Below, one piece after another: positions 41,963-49,485 of a stretch of 49,485 nucleotides of DNA (position 1 is its first letter; the number at the start of each line of letters is the position of its first letter). Source of the DNA: Anaerolineae bacterium (lineage in GTDB: Bacteria; Chloroflexota; Anaerolineae; Promineifilales; Promineifilaceae); assembly GCA_019637635.1 (NCBI GenBank), contig JAHBVI010000043.1, forward strand, positions 1 through 49,485. The letters are read 5' to 3'. The position numbers and the translations under genes are program-made. The notes beneath the pieces are model-generated. The model was not told the origin of the DNA. It did no database searches and saw only the letters and a list, made by a program, of their open reading frames with translations.

Positions 41963-42187
41963 GGTGTCGGGTGTTCAGGTGCCGGGTGTTCAGGTGTCAG
42001 GTGTTCAGGTGTCAGGTGTTCAGGTGTCAGGTGTTCAGGTGTCAGGTGTTCAGGTGTTCAGGTGTCAGGTGTTCAGGTGTCAGGTGTTCAGGTGTTCAGG
42101 TGTCGGGTGTTCAGGTACTCAGGTTCACTTGACACATGACACTTAAACACTTAAACACTTAAACACTTGACACCTAAACACCTGCCA
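41963..42187. repeat. Long 7/8-base tandem array (AGGTGTC/AGGTGTTC), 225 bases
   Basis: About 160 bases alternate 7-base and 8-base units (AGGTGTC, AGGTGTTC), followed by about 60 bases of complementary units (ACTTGAC, ACTTAAAC). The whole can fold on itself. It touches the holA start and the stop of the next gene. Frames across it give repeats of SGVQV and are not genes. Confidence 0.9.
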
Positions 42188-42190
42188 CAT

Positions 42191-42760
42191 TTACCCGGTG
42201 GTCACAATCCTGTAAGAGGTGGCCTGCAATTGCCCACCGGTGAGCATGAGTTGGAAAAGGCGGGTGACGGGCGAGGGGGTAACTTTGCGAATGCTGACCA
42301 ACTGCATGTCCCGCAAGTCGCCTTCCACCGTGTAGCGGGCTTGCAACTGCACCCCCACCGGTTTGGAAACAATAAGAGCGGCCACAACGGCGAGTACGGC
42401 CGTTGGCAATGCATTGACCAACACAGACAAACTCAGCCCGCCGCGTTGTTTGCGCTGCTCGGCGGCAAAAACGGTTTGGGCCGCCAGGGTGGCCATCACC
42501 GCCGTCGTCAGCAGCACCGTGCCGCAATTGGGATGCACCGCCAGATGATGTTCCCCCTGTTTCATGCGGCTGTACGCTTCCTCCACGGCATCCATCACGG
42601 CCGTTTCCGGGATGTCGCCGTAGATATTCAAATGAAAACCACCCATTGTCGAATTTCCCTGGGCGCTAAAATTCTTGTGCTTTTCGCTCAGCACATGAAT
42701 CGTCGCATGTTCCAGGCCATGGTTACGCCGCAAACGGCTAATTGATTCGGTTAACATCAT
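42191..42760 (-). CDS. DUF6391-like membrane protein
   Basis: 189 residues. The N terminus RRNHGLEHATIHVL and HPNCGTVLLTTAVMATLAA fit the DUF6391 family as I recall it; two hydrophobic segments occur at about 105-125 and 135-152. AAGGAA precedes ATG 42760. Function unknown. It may share a promoter region with the divergent SARP gene 208 bases away. Confidence 0.65.
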   Translation of the reverse strand: MMLTESISRLRRNHGLEHATIHVLSEKHKNFSAQGNSTMGGFHLNIYGDIPETAVMDAVEEAYSRMKQGEHHLAVHPNCGTVLLTTAVMATLAAQTVFAAEQRKQRGGLSLSVLVNALPTAVLAVVAALIVSKPVGVQLQARYTVEGDLRDMQLVSIRKVTPSPVTRLFQLMLTGGQLQATSYRIVTTG

Positions 42761-42952
42761 TTTCCTTGCTTGCCAGGTGCAACGCTCATTTCCATTGTTA
42801 GAAAAGACGCCGCATCACAAAGTGCTGTCTGACGCCAATCATACACCACCGCGCCGCACTGTTCCAATGTTGCCCCCACCAAAACACATCGTCCCATTTA
42901 CCAAAAGTACCACACCCCTTGCCAAAACCATTATCCCTATACAGCCTAAATC

Positions 42953-42958
42953 ACGTAC
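42953..42958 (+). promoter_or_regulatory. -10 element of a probable leaderless transcript
   Basis: TACAAT placed about ten bases before ATG 42969 with no ribosome site between. Confidence 0.4.
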
Positions 42959-42968
42959 AATTTAACCT

Positions 42969-45848
42969 ATGTTGCAAATCCATTTATTTGGTCATTTACG
43001 ATTGTTGGTAGATGGGCAGCCTCACCGCTTTCATACACTGCCCAAAACGCCACTGCTACTGGCTTATTTACTGCTACACCGGGACACGGCCGTGCCCCGC
43101 GACCATCTGGCTTACCTGTTGTGGGACGATGTGCCCGAAAGTGAAGCCCGCGCCAACCTGCGCCGCCACCTGCACGACATGCGCCGCGCCCTGCCCGCCG
43201 AAGCCGACTGGGTATTCAGCGACGCCAAGAGGGTACAATGGCAGCCCACCGCCCCCACCTGGTTGGATGTGGCCGAATTTGAACGGCTCAGCCAGGACAC
43301 CGGGCGACTGGCCGAGGCTATCACCCTTTATACCGGCGATCTGCTGCAAGAATTGTATGACGACTGGCTGATTCCCCACCGGGAACGGCTGCGCGCACTG
43401 TATTTCACGGCCGTCACCCGCCTCATGGAACGCGAACGCAGCCGCGGCGACCTGCCCCAGGCCATGATTTACGCCCGCCAGCTCTTACAGCACGATCCCT
43501 TGCGTGAAGACGTGGTGCGCAGCCTCATCCTCATGCGCCATGAAAGCGGCGACCGCGCCGGCGCGATGCAGATTTACCATCAATTCGCTGCCCGGCTGGA
43601 TGAAGAATTGGGCGTCACCCCCATGCCCGAAACCGTCGCCATCTACGAAGCCATTGCCGCCAACACCCCCCTCCCTTCGCCCGCCGCCCCCGCACCGGCT
43701 CCCCCCGCCGCCCCCCCCCCCGCACCGGCTCACCCCACCGCCGCCCCACCCCACAATCTGCCCGCCCGCCTCACCAGCTTTGTGGGCCGCCAACAAGAGA
43801 TGTCCCAGGTGTGCCGCCTCCTGAACAAGTCCACCCGATTATTAACCATCACCGGAGCAGGCGGCAGCGGCAAAACCCGGCTGGCGCTGGAAGCGGCCCA
43901 TTGGTTATGGCAAAACCAGCCGGAGGCTTTCCCGCAGGGTGTCTTTTTTGTGGGGCTGGCAGCCATTACCAGTCCAGATTTTGTGGTCACGGCCGTTGCC
44001 GAGGCCATTGGCGTCCGGGAAAACCCCGGCCAACCGGGGCTGCCCGGCCTCATCCATCAGATACGCGCCCAACAACTGCTGCTGGTGCTGGACAATTTTG
44101 AACACCTGCTGCCCGCCGCCGCCGCCGTCAACGATCTACTCACGGCCGTGCCCGGCCTGCGCCTGCTCGTCACCAGCCAGACACCGCTGCACCTCTACGG
44201 CGAGCAAGAATTCCCACTTGCGCCATTGCCCCTGCCAGACAGAGCGCAACTGCCGCCCCCGGCCGAACTGCTTCAATTTGCCGCCATCGCCCTCTTTGTG
44301 GAACGGCTGCAAGCCGTTCGGTTAGACTTTGAACTGACGGCGGAAAACGCCCCAACCATCGCCGAAATTTGCCATTATCTGGATGGCATTCCCCTGGCGC
44401 TGGAATTGGCCGCCGCGCGCGGCAAACTCTTTACACCGGCAGCCATGCTCACCCAGCTATCTCAGCGCCTGCGTTTTCTCAGCAGCCAGGCGAGCAATTT
44501 ACCCAACCGCCACCGAACCTTGCGCGCCGCCATTGATTGGAGCTACAACCTGCTAACGCCGCTGGAACAGCAGCTATTTGCCCATCTGGCCCTGTTTGCC
44601 ACCTCCTTCACCGAAGATGCCACCACCGCTATCGGCGCCGATTTGTCGTCAGAGCCAACGGCCGTGCTGGAAAGCCTCTATTCCCTGGTAGATAAAAGCA
44701 TCTTACGGGTACAACCCGAAGATGATCCCGACGCCCCTCGCTTCCGTATGCTGCAAACACTACGCGAATATGGTCTGGAAAAGCTGAACCACAGCCCCAC
44801 CGCTGCCGCCCACCAAACCTATGCCGTTTACTACACGGCGCAGGCAGAGCAAGCCGAGGCAGAATTACGTTTCGGCGACCAGGCAAGCGCCCTGCGCCGC
44901 CTGCGCCGCGAAGACCCCAACATCATGGCGGCCTTAGAATGGCTGGTAGCACATCTGGACGATCCTGAAAACGGCCGTCTGGCGGCCCGTCTGGTTTCCG
45001 CCCAGGAGCGATTCTGGTCTTTACAAGGACGCTTCAGCGAGGCGAGCCTGTGGTTTGGCCGTGTGCTTCCCCTGGCCCATTTGCTGCCCCCCGATGAGCA
45101 AATCAAGCTCTATAACCGGGTTGGGGTTATTGCCCAGCAACAGGGCGATTACACCACGGCCACGGCCCATCATACGACCGCCCTCACCATTGCCCGGCAA
45201 TTGACAGAACTGCTGCCGCTGGCTCACACCCTGCACTACCTCGGTTTCGCCGCCGGTCGCCAGGGCAACTATGAAGAAGCCCGCCAATTGTTGGAGGAAA
45301 GTCTGGCACTCTACCGGCAATCGCCTGAAGACAATGCCGCTTCCGTGACCACCCTGCTAAACAATCTGTCCATCGTTTACCGCCGCATGGGAGTGCTGGA
45401 CAAAGCAGTGGTCGTGTTGACTGAGGCGTTAGCTGTGAAACGGCAGCGGAATGACTTGCTTGGGTTACCCTCTGTATTAGGCAACCTGGGGCAATTGGTG
45501 GCCGACCAGGGTGATTTAGAACAGGCCGAAGCATATGTCCGCGAAGGACTGCGCATCCGCATCGGTCTGCAAGACCAGCCTGGATTGCTTATCTCCATTG
45601 AACAAATGGCCGATTTGCTGTGGGAGCGCAGGCAAACCACATTGGCCGTGACCCTGTTTGGCGCCACATCCCAGCAGCGAAAAGAGATAAACCAGCCATT
45701 AACCGTGCATGTGCAGCAGGATCGGCAAGAAATGCTGACCCAGATGCGGGCTGAATTGGGTGAGGCCGCGTTTATGGATGCCTGGGAAACCGGGACGCAA
45801 ATGTCGTTGGACACGGCCGTGCAAGCCACACTTGCCGCCAAAATATAA
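42969..45848 (+). CDS. SARP/BTAD STAND transcriptional regulator
   Basis: 959 residues: OmpR-like winged helix at 1-90, bacterial transcriptional activation domain (BTAD) at about 95-240, Pro/Ala-rich linker (about 238-265), NB-ARC with Walker A GAGGSGKTR near 300 and LLLVLDNFEHL, GIPLALELAA, and TPR repeats to the end (LLEESLALYRQS). AfsR-type regulators switch on secondary or stress genes in response to a ligand bound by the TPR part. Its ATPase and TPR parts resemble the XRE regulator at 36465. Confidence 0.9.
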   Translation: MLQIHLFGHLRLLVDGQPHRFHTLPKTPLLLAYLLLHRDTAVPRDHLAYLLWDDVPESEARANLRRHLHDMRRALPAEADWVFSDAKRVQWQPTAPTWLDVAEFERLSQDTGRLAEAITLYTGDLLQELYDDWLIPHRERLRALYFTAVTRLMERERSRGDLPQAMIYARQLLQHDPLREDVVRSLILMRHESGDRAGAMQIYHQFAARLDEELGVTPMPETVAIYEAIAANTPLPSPAAPAPAPPAAPPPAPAHPTAAPPHNLPARLTSFVGRQQEMSQVCRLLNKSTRLLTITGAGGSGKTRLALEAAHWLWQNQPEAFPQGVFFVGLAAITSPDFVVTAVAEAIGVRENPGQPGLPGLIHQIRAQQLLLVLDNFEHLLPAAAAVNDLLTAVPGLRLLVTSQTPLHLYGEQEFPLAPLPLPDRAQLPPPAELLQFAAIALFVERLQAVRLDFELTAENAPTIAEICHYLDGIPLALELAAARGKLFTPAAMLTQLSQRLRFLSSQASNLPNRHRTLRAAIDWSYNLLTPLEQQLFAHLALFATSFTEDATTAIGADLSSEPTAVLESLYSLVDKSILRVQPEDDPDAPRFRMLQTLREYGLEKLNHSPTAAAHQTYAVYYTAQAEQAEAELRFGDQASALRRLRREDPNIMAALEWLVAHLDDPENGRLAARLVSAQERFWSLQGRFSEASLWFGRVLPLAHLLPPDEQIKLYNRVGVIAQQQGDYTTATAHHTTALTIARQLTELLPLAHTLHYLGFAAGRQGNYEEARQLLEESLALYRQSPEDNAASVTTLLNNLSIVYRRMGVLDKAVVVLTEALAVKRQRNDLLGLPSVLGNLGQLVADQGDLEQAEAYVREGLRIRIGLQDQPGLLISIEQMADLLWERRQTTLAVTLFGATSQQRKEINQPLTVHVQQDRQEMLTQMRAELGEAAFMDAWETGTQMSLDTAVQATLAAKI

Positions 45849-45857
45849 AATATCCGT

Positions 45858-45863
45858 TATACT
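45858..45863 (+). promoter_or_regulatory. -10 element of selD
   Basis: TATACT ends eight bases before the ATG at 45872; no Shine-Dalgarno, so a leaderless message is likely. The window between the two genes is only 23 bases. Confidence 0.45.
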
Positions 45864-45871
45864 CCCGCCCC

Positions 45872-46918
45872 ATGACAGGTAAAGAAATTCGGCTGACCGC
45901 TTACGCCGCCTGCGCCGGTTGAGCGGCTAAATTGGGGCCAGGGGACCTGGCCCATGTTTTGGAACCACTGCGGGACATCTTCAAACCGGAAGATTACCCG
46001 GATTTGTTGGTGGGCTTAGACCGGGCCGATGACGCCGCCGTCTACCGGCTGAACGAGCGTCAGGCCATTGTCACCACCACCGACTTCTTCCCGCCGGTGG
46101 TAGATGACCCCTATGATTTTGGGGCGATTGCGGCTGCCAATGCCCTGTCTGACATTTATGCCATGGGTGGTGAGGTGCTGTTTGCCATCAACCTGGCCGC
46201 CTTTCCCGACACCCTGGACAAAACGATATTGCGTGAGATTTTGCGCGGCGGCGCGGAGAAGGTGGCCGAGGCGGGCGGCGTCATTGCCGGTGGGCACAGC
46301 GTTACAGACAAGGAGCCAAAGTATGGCCTGGCTGTTACCGGGCTGGTAGACCCGGCGCGGGTAAAAACCAAAGGCGGGGCGCAGCCGGGTGACGTGCTGC
46401 TGCTGACCAAACCGCTGGGCACAGGCGTGGTGACAACGGCGCTGAAACAAGGCATTGCCAGGCCAGAAGATGTGGCCACGGCCGTGAGCAGCATGAAAAC
46501 CCTCAACAAACAGGCCGCCGTCGCCGCCCAACAAGCCCAGGCCCACGCCATGACCGACATTACCGGTTTTGGTCTGCTGGGCCACGCCCACGAAATGGCC
46601 CATCTGGGGCAGGTACGCTTCCGCTTTTTCCTGGGCAGCCTGCCCTGGCTGCCAGGGGCAACTGCTTATGGCGCAGCCGGCGCCTTTCCCGGCGGCATGT
46701 CTCGCAATCTGGACTATTTTGGGCAATGGGTCACATTTGCGGACGATGTGCCCCTGCTGATGCAAGATATGTTGTGGACGCCGGAAACGTCTGGGGGGCT
46801 GCTCACGGCCGTCCCCCCCACCCAGGTAGACACTTTCAAGCAGCAGTGTGAGACGGCCGTTATCATCGGCGACGTCATCCCCGGTAATGGCGAAATTACC
46901 GTAATCGGTAATCAGTAA
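45872..46918 (+). CDS. selD: Selenide, water dikinase SelD, with selenocysteine at residue 17 (in-frame UGA)
   Basis: 348 residues when the TGA at 45920-45922 is read as Sec; E. coli SelD has 347. The enzyme makes selenophosphate from selenide and ATP for selenoprotein and selenouridine synthesis. The N-terminal stretch is EIRLTAYAACAG-Sec-AAKLGPGDL: Sec17 aligns with catalytic Cys17 of E. coli, and Lys20 is conserved, while Cys19 is Ala. Further: DDAAVYRLNERQAIVTTTDFFPPVVDDPYDFGAIAA is split across the active site, GGHSV, and TDITGFGLLGHAHEMA. A hairpin lies 12 bases after the UGA. A shorter frame from TTG 45932 would lack the active site. Confidence 0.93.
45935..45953 (+). promoter_or_regulatory. 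Bacterial SECIS hairpin in selD
   Basis: GGGCCAGG pairs perfectly with CCTGGCCC over a GGA loop (or 7 base pairs with GGGAC). The loop begins about 20 bases past the UGA, within the 16-37 base range of bacterial SECIS elements read by SelB. Confidence 0.75.
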
Positions 46919-46970
46919 TCGGTTATCGGTCACGCATCACTCGTCACGCATCACGTTTCACGTTTCACGG
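46901..46970. repeat. Ten-unit heptamer array (GTAATCG, GTCACGC)
   Basis: Ten consecutive 7-base units in strict register, beginning with GTAATCG types and passing to GTCACGC and TTCACGT types. It covers the last codons of selD and ends 10 bases before the next ATG. Confidence 0.9.
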
Positions 46971-46980
46971 ATTTCGCACT

Positions 46981-48075
46981 ATGAACAACACCTACCAAAA
47001 CCGCCTCACGGCCGTGCGCCAACAATTTGACGCCTGGCAGATAGACGCCCTGCTCATCAGCAGTCCGGCCAACCGGCGCTGGCTCAGCGGCTTCACCGGC
47101 TCCAACGCCATGCTGCTGATCACCGCCGACCAGGCGCTCATCGCCACCGATTCCCGCTATTACGAACGCGCCCAAATAGAAGCGCTGCTCTTCACCCTGG
47201 TCAAACACGAACGCACCCGCCAGCATGACCGCGCCTTTTTCCAGATGGCGGCGGCCCGGCGCGTGGGCATTGAACAAAAACACGTCACCCTGGAACAGGC
47301 GGCCCGCTGGCGCAGTTTGCGCACCGGCATCACCTGGCGGCCCCTGGCGGAGACGGTTGAACCGTTGCGGGCTATCAAAAGCGCCGCCGAAATCGCCCTG
47401 ATGCAGCGCGCTGCGGCCATCACCGACCAGGCGATGGCCCTGTTCCCGCAACTGGCCCGCCCCGGCCTGACGGAAAAACAACTGGCCTGGGAACTGGAGA
47501 AAGGGATGATGGCCGCGGGCGCGGATGGCGTCGCCTTTGCCACCTCGGTGGCCTCCGGGCCAAACAGCGCCCTGCCACATCACACCACCAGCACACGGCC
47601 GTTGCAAAGCGGCGACATCATCATTGTAGACATGGGCGCCCGGCTGGATGGCTACCACAGCGACATGACCCGCACCTTTTACCTGGGCGGTGAACCGCCC
47701 CCCCGGTTTTGGGAGCTGTACCGGCTGGTGCAGCAGGCGCAGCAAACAGCCTTGCAGCAGACCCGCCCCGGCATGACCCTGCGCGAAGTGGATGCGCTGG
47801 CGCGGGACCTCATTCATGGCGCGGGGCACAAAGAGCATTTTGGGCACGGCCTGGGGCACGGCGTGGGGCTGGAAATTCACGAAGACCCCTTTCTCTCGCC
47901 GCGCGCGCCGGAAAAGGCGGCCCTGGCCGTGGGCATGAATATCACCATTGAACCCGGCATTTACATCCCCGGCTGGGGCGGCATTCGCCTGGAAGATTTT
48001 GCGTATCTCACAGAGGATGGCTGGCAGCTTCTGAGCCAGTCGCCACATGACCCGGTCATCCGCTTGAACAAGTAA
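46981..48075 (+). CDS. Xaa-Pro aminopeptidase, M24B family
   Basis: 364 residues with the creatinase-like N-terminal domain (LLISSPANRRWLSGFTGSNA) and the pita-bread metalloprotease domain. All five dimetal ligand segments are visible: VDMGA, SDMTRTF, HGLGHGVGLEIHE, EPGIY and RLEDF. It removes the residue ahead of proline from peptides in the cytoplasm. No Shine-Dalgarno; the heptamer array lies immediately upstream. The large antisense frame here is a shadow. Confidence 0.93.
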   Translation: MNNTYQNRLTAVRQQFDAWQIDALLISSPANRRWLSGFTGSNAMLLITADQALIATDSRYYERAQIEALLFTLVKHERTRQHDRAFFQMAAARRVGIEQKHVTLEQAARWRSLRTGITWRPLAETVEPLRAIKSAAEIALMQRAAAITDQAMALFPQLARPGLTEKQLAWELEKGMMAAGADGVAFATSVASGPNSALPHHTTSTRPLQSGDIIIVDMGARLDGYHSDMTRTFYLGGEPPPRFWELYRLVQQAQQTALQQTRPGMTLREVDALARDLIHGAGHKEHFGHGLGHGVGLEIHEDPFLSPRAPEKAALAVGMNITIEPGIYIPGWGGIRLEDFAYLTEDGWQLLSQSPHDPVIRLNK

Positions 48076-48181
48076 AAAAAACAGGTATTTTACCTGACAA
48101 ACGGCCGTTGATAATCCCCTGGCTTTTGTGTTACTGTATGCCCAGTTGCCAGACAGCAAGGCATCATCAGGAGGAATAGCC

Positions 48182-49240
48182 ATGACGGTGCATTTTTATA
48201 TCCATACCCCTTTCCCAACCGACATGAATGAGCGGCGCGCTTTCTGCCGGGTGGCGCGGTTGCTCTACCAGCGTTACGGCCGTGACCCCACCGACTATTA
48301 TCTCATTGGCAACATTGACCCCTGGCAGGATGCGGCCCTGAAGGGCCTCACCCAGCTAGACGCCATGCTCATTAGCCCCCAATCTGTGGCCATTCTGGAT
48401 TTCAAAAGTTGTTTTGCGCCCTTTGACGGCCGTGACCTAACCGGCCCCTGGCCCACCAGCGACGGCCACTTTCTTTATGGCGGCAGCAGCCAAAACGCTA
48501 ACCCCTACCAACAAGCCGTCAAAGCCCGCCATGTCTGGTCTCGTTACCTGGCAAAAAAAAGCCGGGATTTCTTTCCGGCCAGACCCGTGGACGAGGGTGA
48601 TGTGAGCTGGACTGAGGCCTGGCGGCATCTGCAATCCTATGTCCTGATCCACCCCATGATGCACCCGGATGCACAGCCACCGACGGCCGAAGCACTGCAA
48701 GGCGATCATAACTGGTTCCACCTGCACAGTGTGGAAGGTGTTTTAGAGCTGACCTTCACCATTGTTTCCAAACATCTGCAACTGGCCCCGAGTGAAGCCG
48801 AGGATTTAATTCGCCTGGCCCTCTACGCCGAACCCTGGGGGGATATGGACGAAATTCTGCATATTCCCATCGGCTCGTTATGTGTCTATGAACCCAACCG
48901 GCCCTTGATGACAGAGCAACTTTACAGTTATGATGAAGTAACCATCGGCCGTGCCCACACCATGCACATTCAAATCAGCAATCAGATGATACAGGTCAGT
49001 GGCTACCATGCCCGTGTAGAGGTGCAAAGAGGTCAGGTAATGTTATATGATGCTGGCAGCCTGAATGGCATTTACGTTAACCGCCAAAGGATAGATAAAG
49101 ATCAAGGGGTGGAATTATGTCCAGGTGTTAACGTATTTTTGGGCGGTAAAGGCAAAAACGCCTGTCAGGTGTGGTTCGTGCCGGTTAAGCCACAGGGACC
49201 CGTACCCAAGACGCGAACGCGGCTGACGGGTAAAACGTAA
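48182..49240 (+). CDS. NERD nuclease-related domain fused to FHA domain
   Basis: 352 residues from ATG 48182, after AGGAGGAAT. The N-terminal half resembles NERD: an early basic region, then DAMLISPQSVAILDFKS with the (D/E)xK pair of PD-(D/E)XK folds. The C-terminal 100 residues form an FHA domain (VTIGRAHTMHIQIS, VSGYHARVEV, DAGSLNGIYVN) that should bind phosphothreonine. Its partner is evidently the Ser/Thr kinase starting six bases later. Possible role in stress or DNA damage signalling, or defence; unproven. Confidence 0.78.
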   Translation: MTVHFYIHTPFPTDMNERRAFCRVARLLYQRYGRDPTDYYLIGNIDPWQDAALKGLTQLDAMLISPQSVAILDFKSCFAPFDGRDLTGPWPTSDGHFLYGGSSQNANPYQQAVKARHVWSRYLAKKSRDFFPARPVDEGDVSWTEAWRHLQSYVLIHPMMHPDAQPPTAEALQGDHNWFHLHSVEGVLELTFTIVSKHLQLAPSEAEDLIRLALYAEPWGDMDEILHIPIGSLCVYEPNRPLMTEQLYSYDEVTIGRAHTMHIQISNQMIQVSGYHARVEVQRGQVMLYDAGSLNGIYVNRQRIDKDQGVELCPGVNVFLGGKGKNACQVWFVPVKPQGPVPKTRTRLTGKT

Positions 49241-49246
49241 TGATAC

Positions 49247-49485
49247 ATGTCGAATAGTTCCCAACTCCCGACCACTGTGGGGAAATATCAGATCATCCGC
49301 CTGCTCGGCGAAGGTGGCATGGCAACCGTTTACCTGGGCTTTGACCCGGATTTGCAGCGCCAGGTAGCCATCAAGGTGATGCAGCCACAAATCGCTGATG
49401 ATCCCCATTACCTCACCCGTTTTCACCGGGAAATTGAGGCCATCAAGCAACTTGAACATTCGGCGATAGTGCCCATTTATGATGC
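49247..49485 (+). CDS. Ser/Thr protein kinase (Hanks type), 3' end cut by window edge
   Basis: 79 codons from ATG 49247 to the edge. Glycine loop LLGEGGMATVYLGFD and the catalytic Lys in VAIKVM, followed by EIEAIKQLEHSAIVPIYD (helix C Glu and the next strand). Same pattern as PknB. It starts six bases after the NERD-FHA stop, so the two are cotranslated and probably form a substrate/sensor pair. Confidence 0.9.
   Translation, partial: MSNSSQLPTTVGKYQIIRLLGEGGMATVYLGFDPDLQRQVAIKVMQPQIADDPHYLTRFHREIEAIKQLEHSAIVPIYD

Larger units (their letters stand above)
149..48433. repeat. Highly iterated palindrome ACGGCCGT (first and last copies span the window)
   Basis: By hand count about 125 copies, close to one every 400 bases on average, in coding and non-coding DNA alike. 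In genes it is read in all three frames, giving Thr-Ala-Val, (Asn/Asp/Tyr)-Gly-Arg or Arg-Pro-x. A random sequence of this composition should hold only one or two. The exact count needs a program; the enrichment does not. Confidence 0.9.

Noticed and set aside
41961..42146. Repetitive protein with SGVQV units
   Set aside because: Direct translation of the 7/8-base tandem array; no ribosome site.
41963..42187. CRISPR array
   Set aside because: Units are 7-8 bases without spacers, and there are no cas genes in the window.
45932..46918. selD starting at TTG 45932
   Set aside because: It would lack the catalytic residue; the frame continues upstream through an in-frame UGA to an ATG giving full family length.
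46016..46933. 305-codon frame antisense to selD
   Set aside because: Shadow of a clear family gene; begins in the heptamer array and shows no family features.
46951..48183. 410-codon open frame antisense to the M24 peptidase
   Set aside because: It lies wholly opposite a gene with all metal ligands, has Gly/Arg/His-rich low-information sequence, and results from G+C-rich codon bias.
1..49485. tRNA, rRNA or insertion sequences
   Set aside because: None were recognised by eye on either strand; a dedicated search would be needed to exclude small RNA genes.

Overview
The window reads as a chromosomal segment of a Chloroflexota bacterium, most likely of the Anaerolineae group. This is inferred from gene content: very large STAND regulators of the SARP/BTAD and XRE types, response regulators joined to GAF, PAS or cyclase domains, a secreted PD40/DUF11 protein, and NERD-FHA next to a Ser/Thr kinase. 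G+C is in the mid-50s percent by eye. No rRNA, tRNA, CRISPR array, transposase or phage gene was seen. Both edges cut genes: an FAD oxidoreductase on the left and a protein kinase on the right.

Layout. 1-3490 (minus): a putative type II restriction-modification pair whose methyltransferase carries an apparent frameshift, followed by a DprE1-like oxidoreductase. 3524-7122 (minus): a membrane-anchored DUF4350/PPC-type protein and an SppA (S49) peptidase. 7427-8662: recF, preceded by a leader with two mutually exclusive hairpins. 8775-14985: a response regulator-GAF-PAS-nucleotide cyclase, rsmG, a peptide-type solute-binding lipoprotein and a response regulator-GAF-PAS protein. 14982-17670: an SOS module with lexA (autoregulatory box inside its own promoter), a soluble FtsK-like ATPase with a LexA-like box upstream, and a divergent 39-residue ORF. 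17675-23681 (minus): monomeric sarcosine oxidase, a small membrane protein, a Rieske oxygenase, a CocE-type hydrolase and a P1 peptidase, which could together demethylate betaine-like N-methyl compounds and hydrolyse amides or peptides. 23947-31662: a very large secreted propeller protein, Cu/Zn superoxide dismutase, two paralogous membrane proteins and a lipoprotein amidohydrolase. 31677-36333: a tight operon of a degenerate histidine kinase (phospho-acceptor His replaced by Gly, ATPase domain missing), a membrane diheme cytochrome c, a full histidine kinase and a LuxR-type response regulator. 36465-48075: two STAND regulators, a flavin amine oxidase, holA, a DUF6391-like protein, selD and an M24 peptidase. 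48182-end: NERD-FHA and a Ser/Thr kinase.

selD contains an in-frame UGA at codon 17, exactly where E. coli SelD has its catalytic Cys, with a hairpin just downstream. It therefore appears to be a selenoprotein and needs its full reading frame 45872-46918.

Two genome-scale sequence habits run through the whole window and are its most unusual aspect. First, the palindrome ACGGCCGT occurs roughly 125 times (hand count), about once per 400 bases, in genes and between them; this parallels the cyanobacterial HIP1 octamer but with another sequence. Second, at least a dozen intergenic gaps hold arrays with a strict 7-base period, often a run of heptamers followed by a run of their reverse complements, recalling cyanobacterial STRR heptamer repeats. 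Some arrays touch start or stop codons of operon genes.
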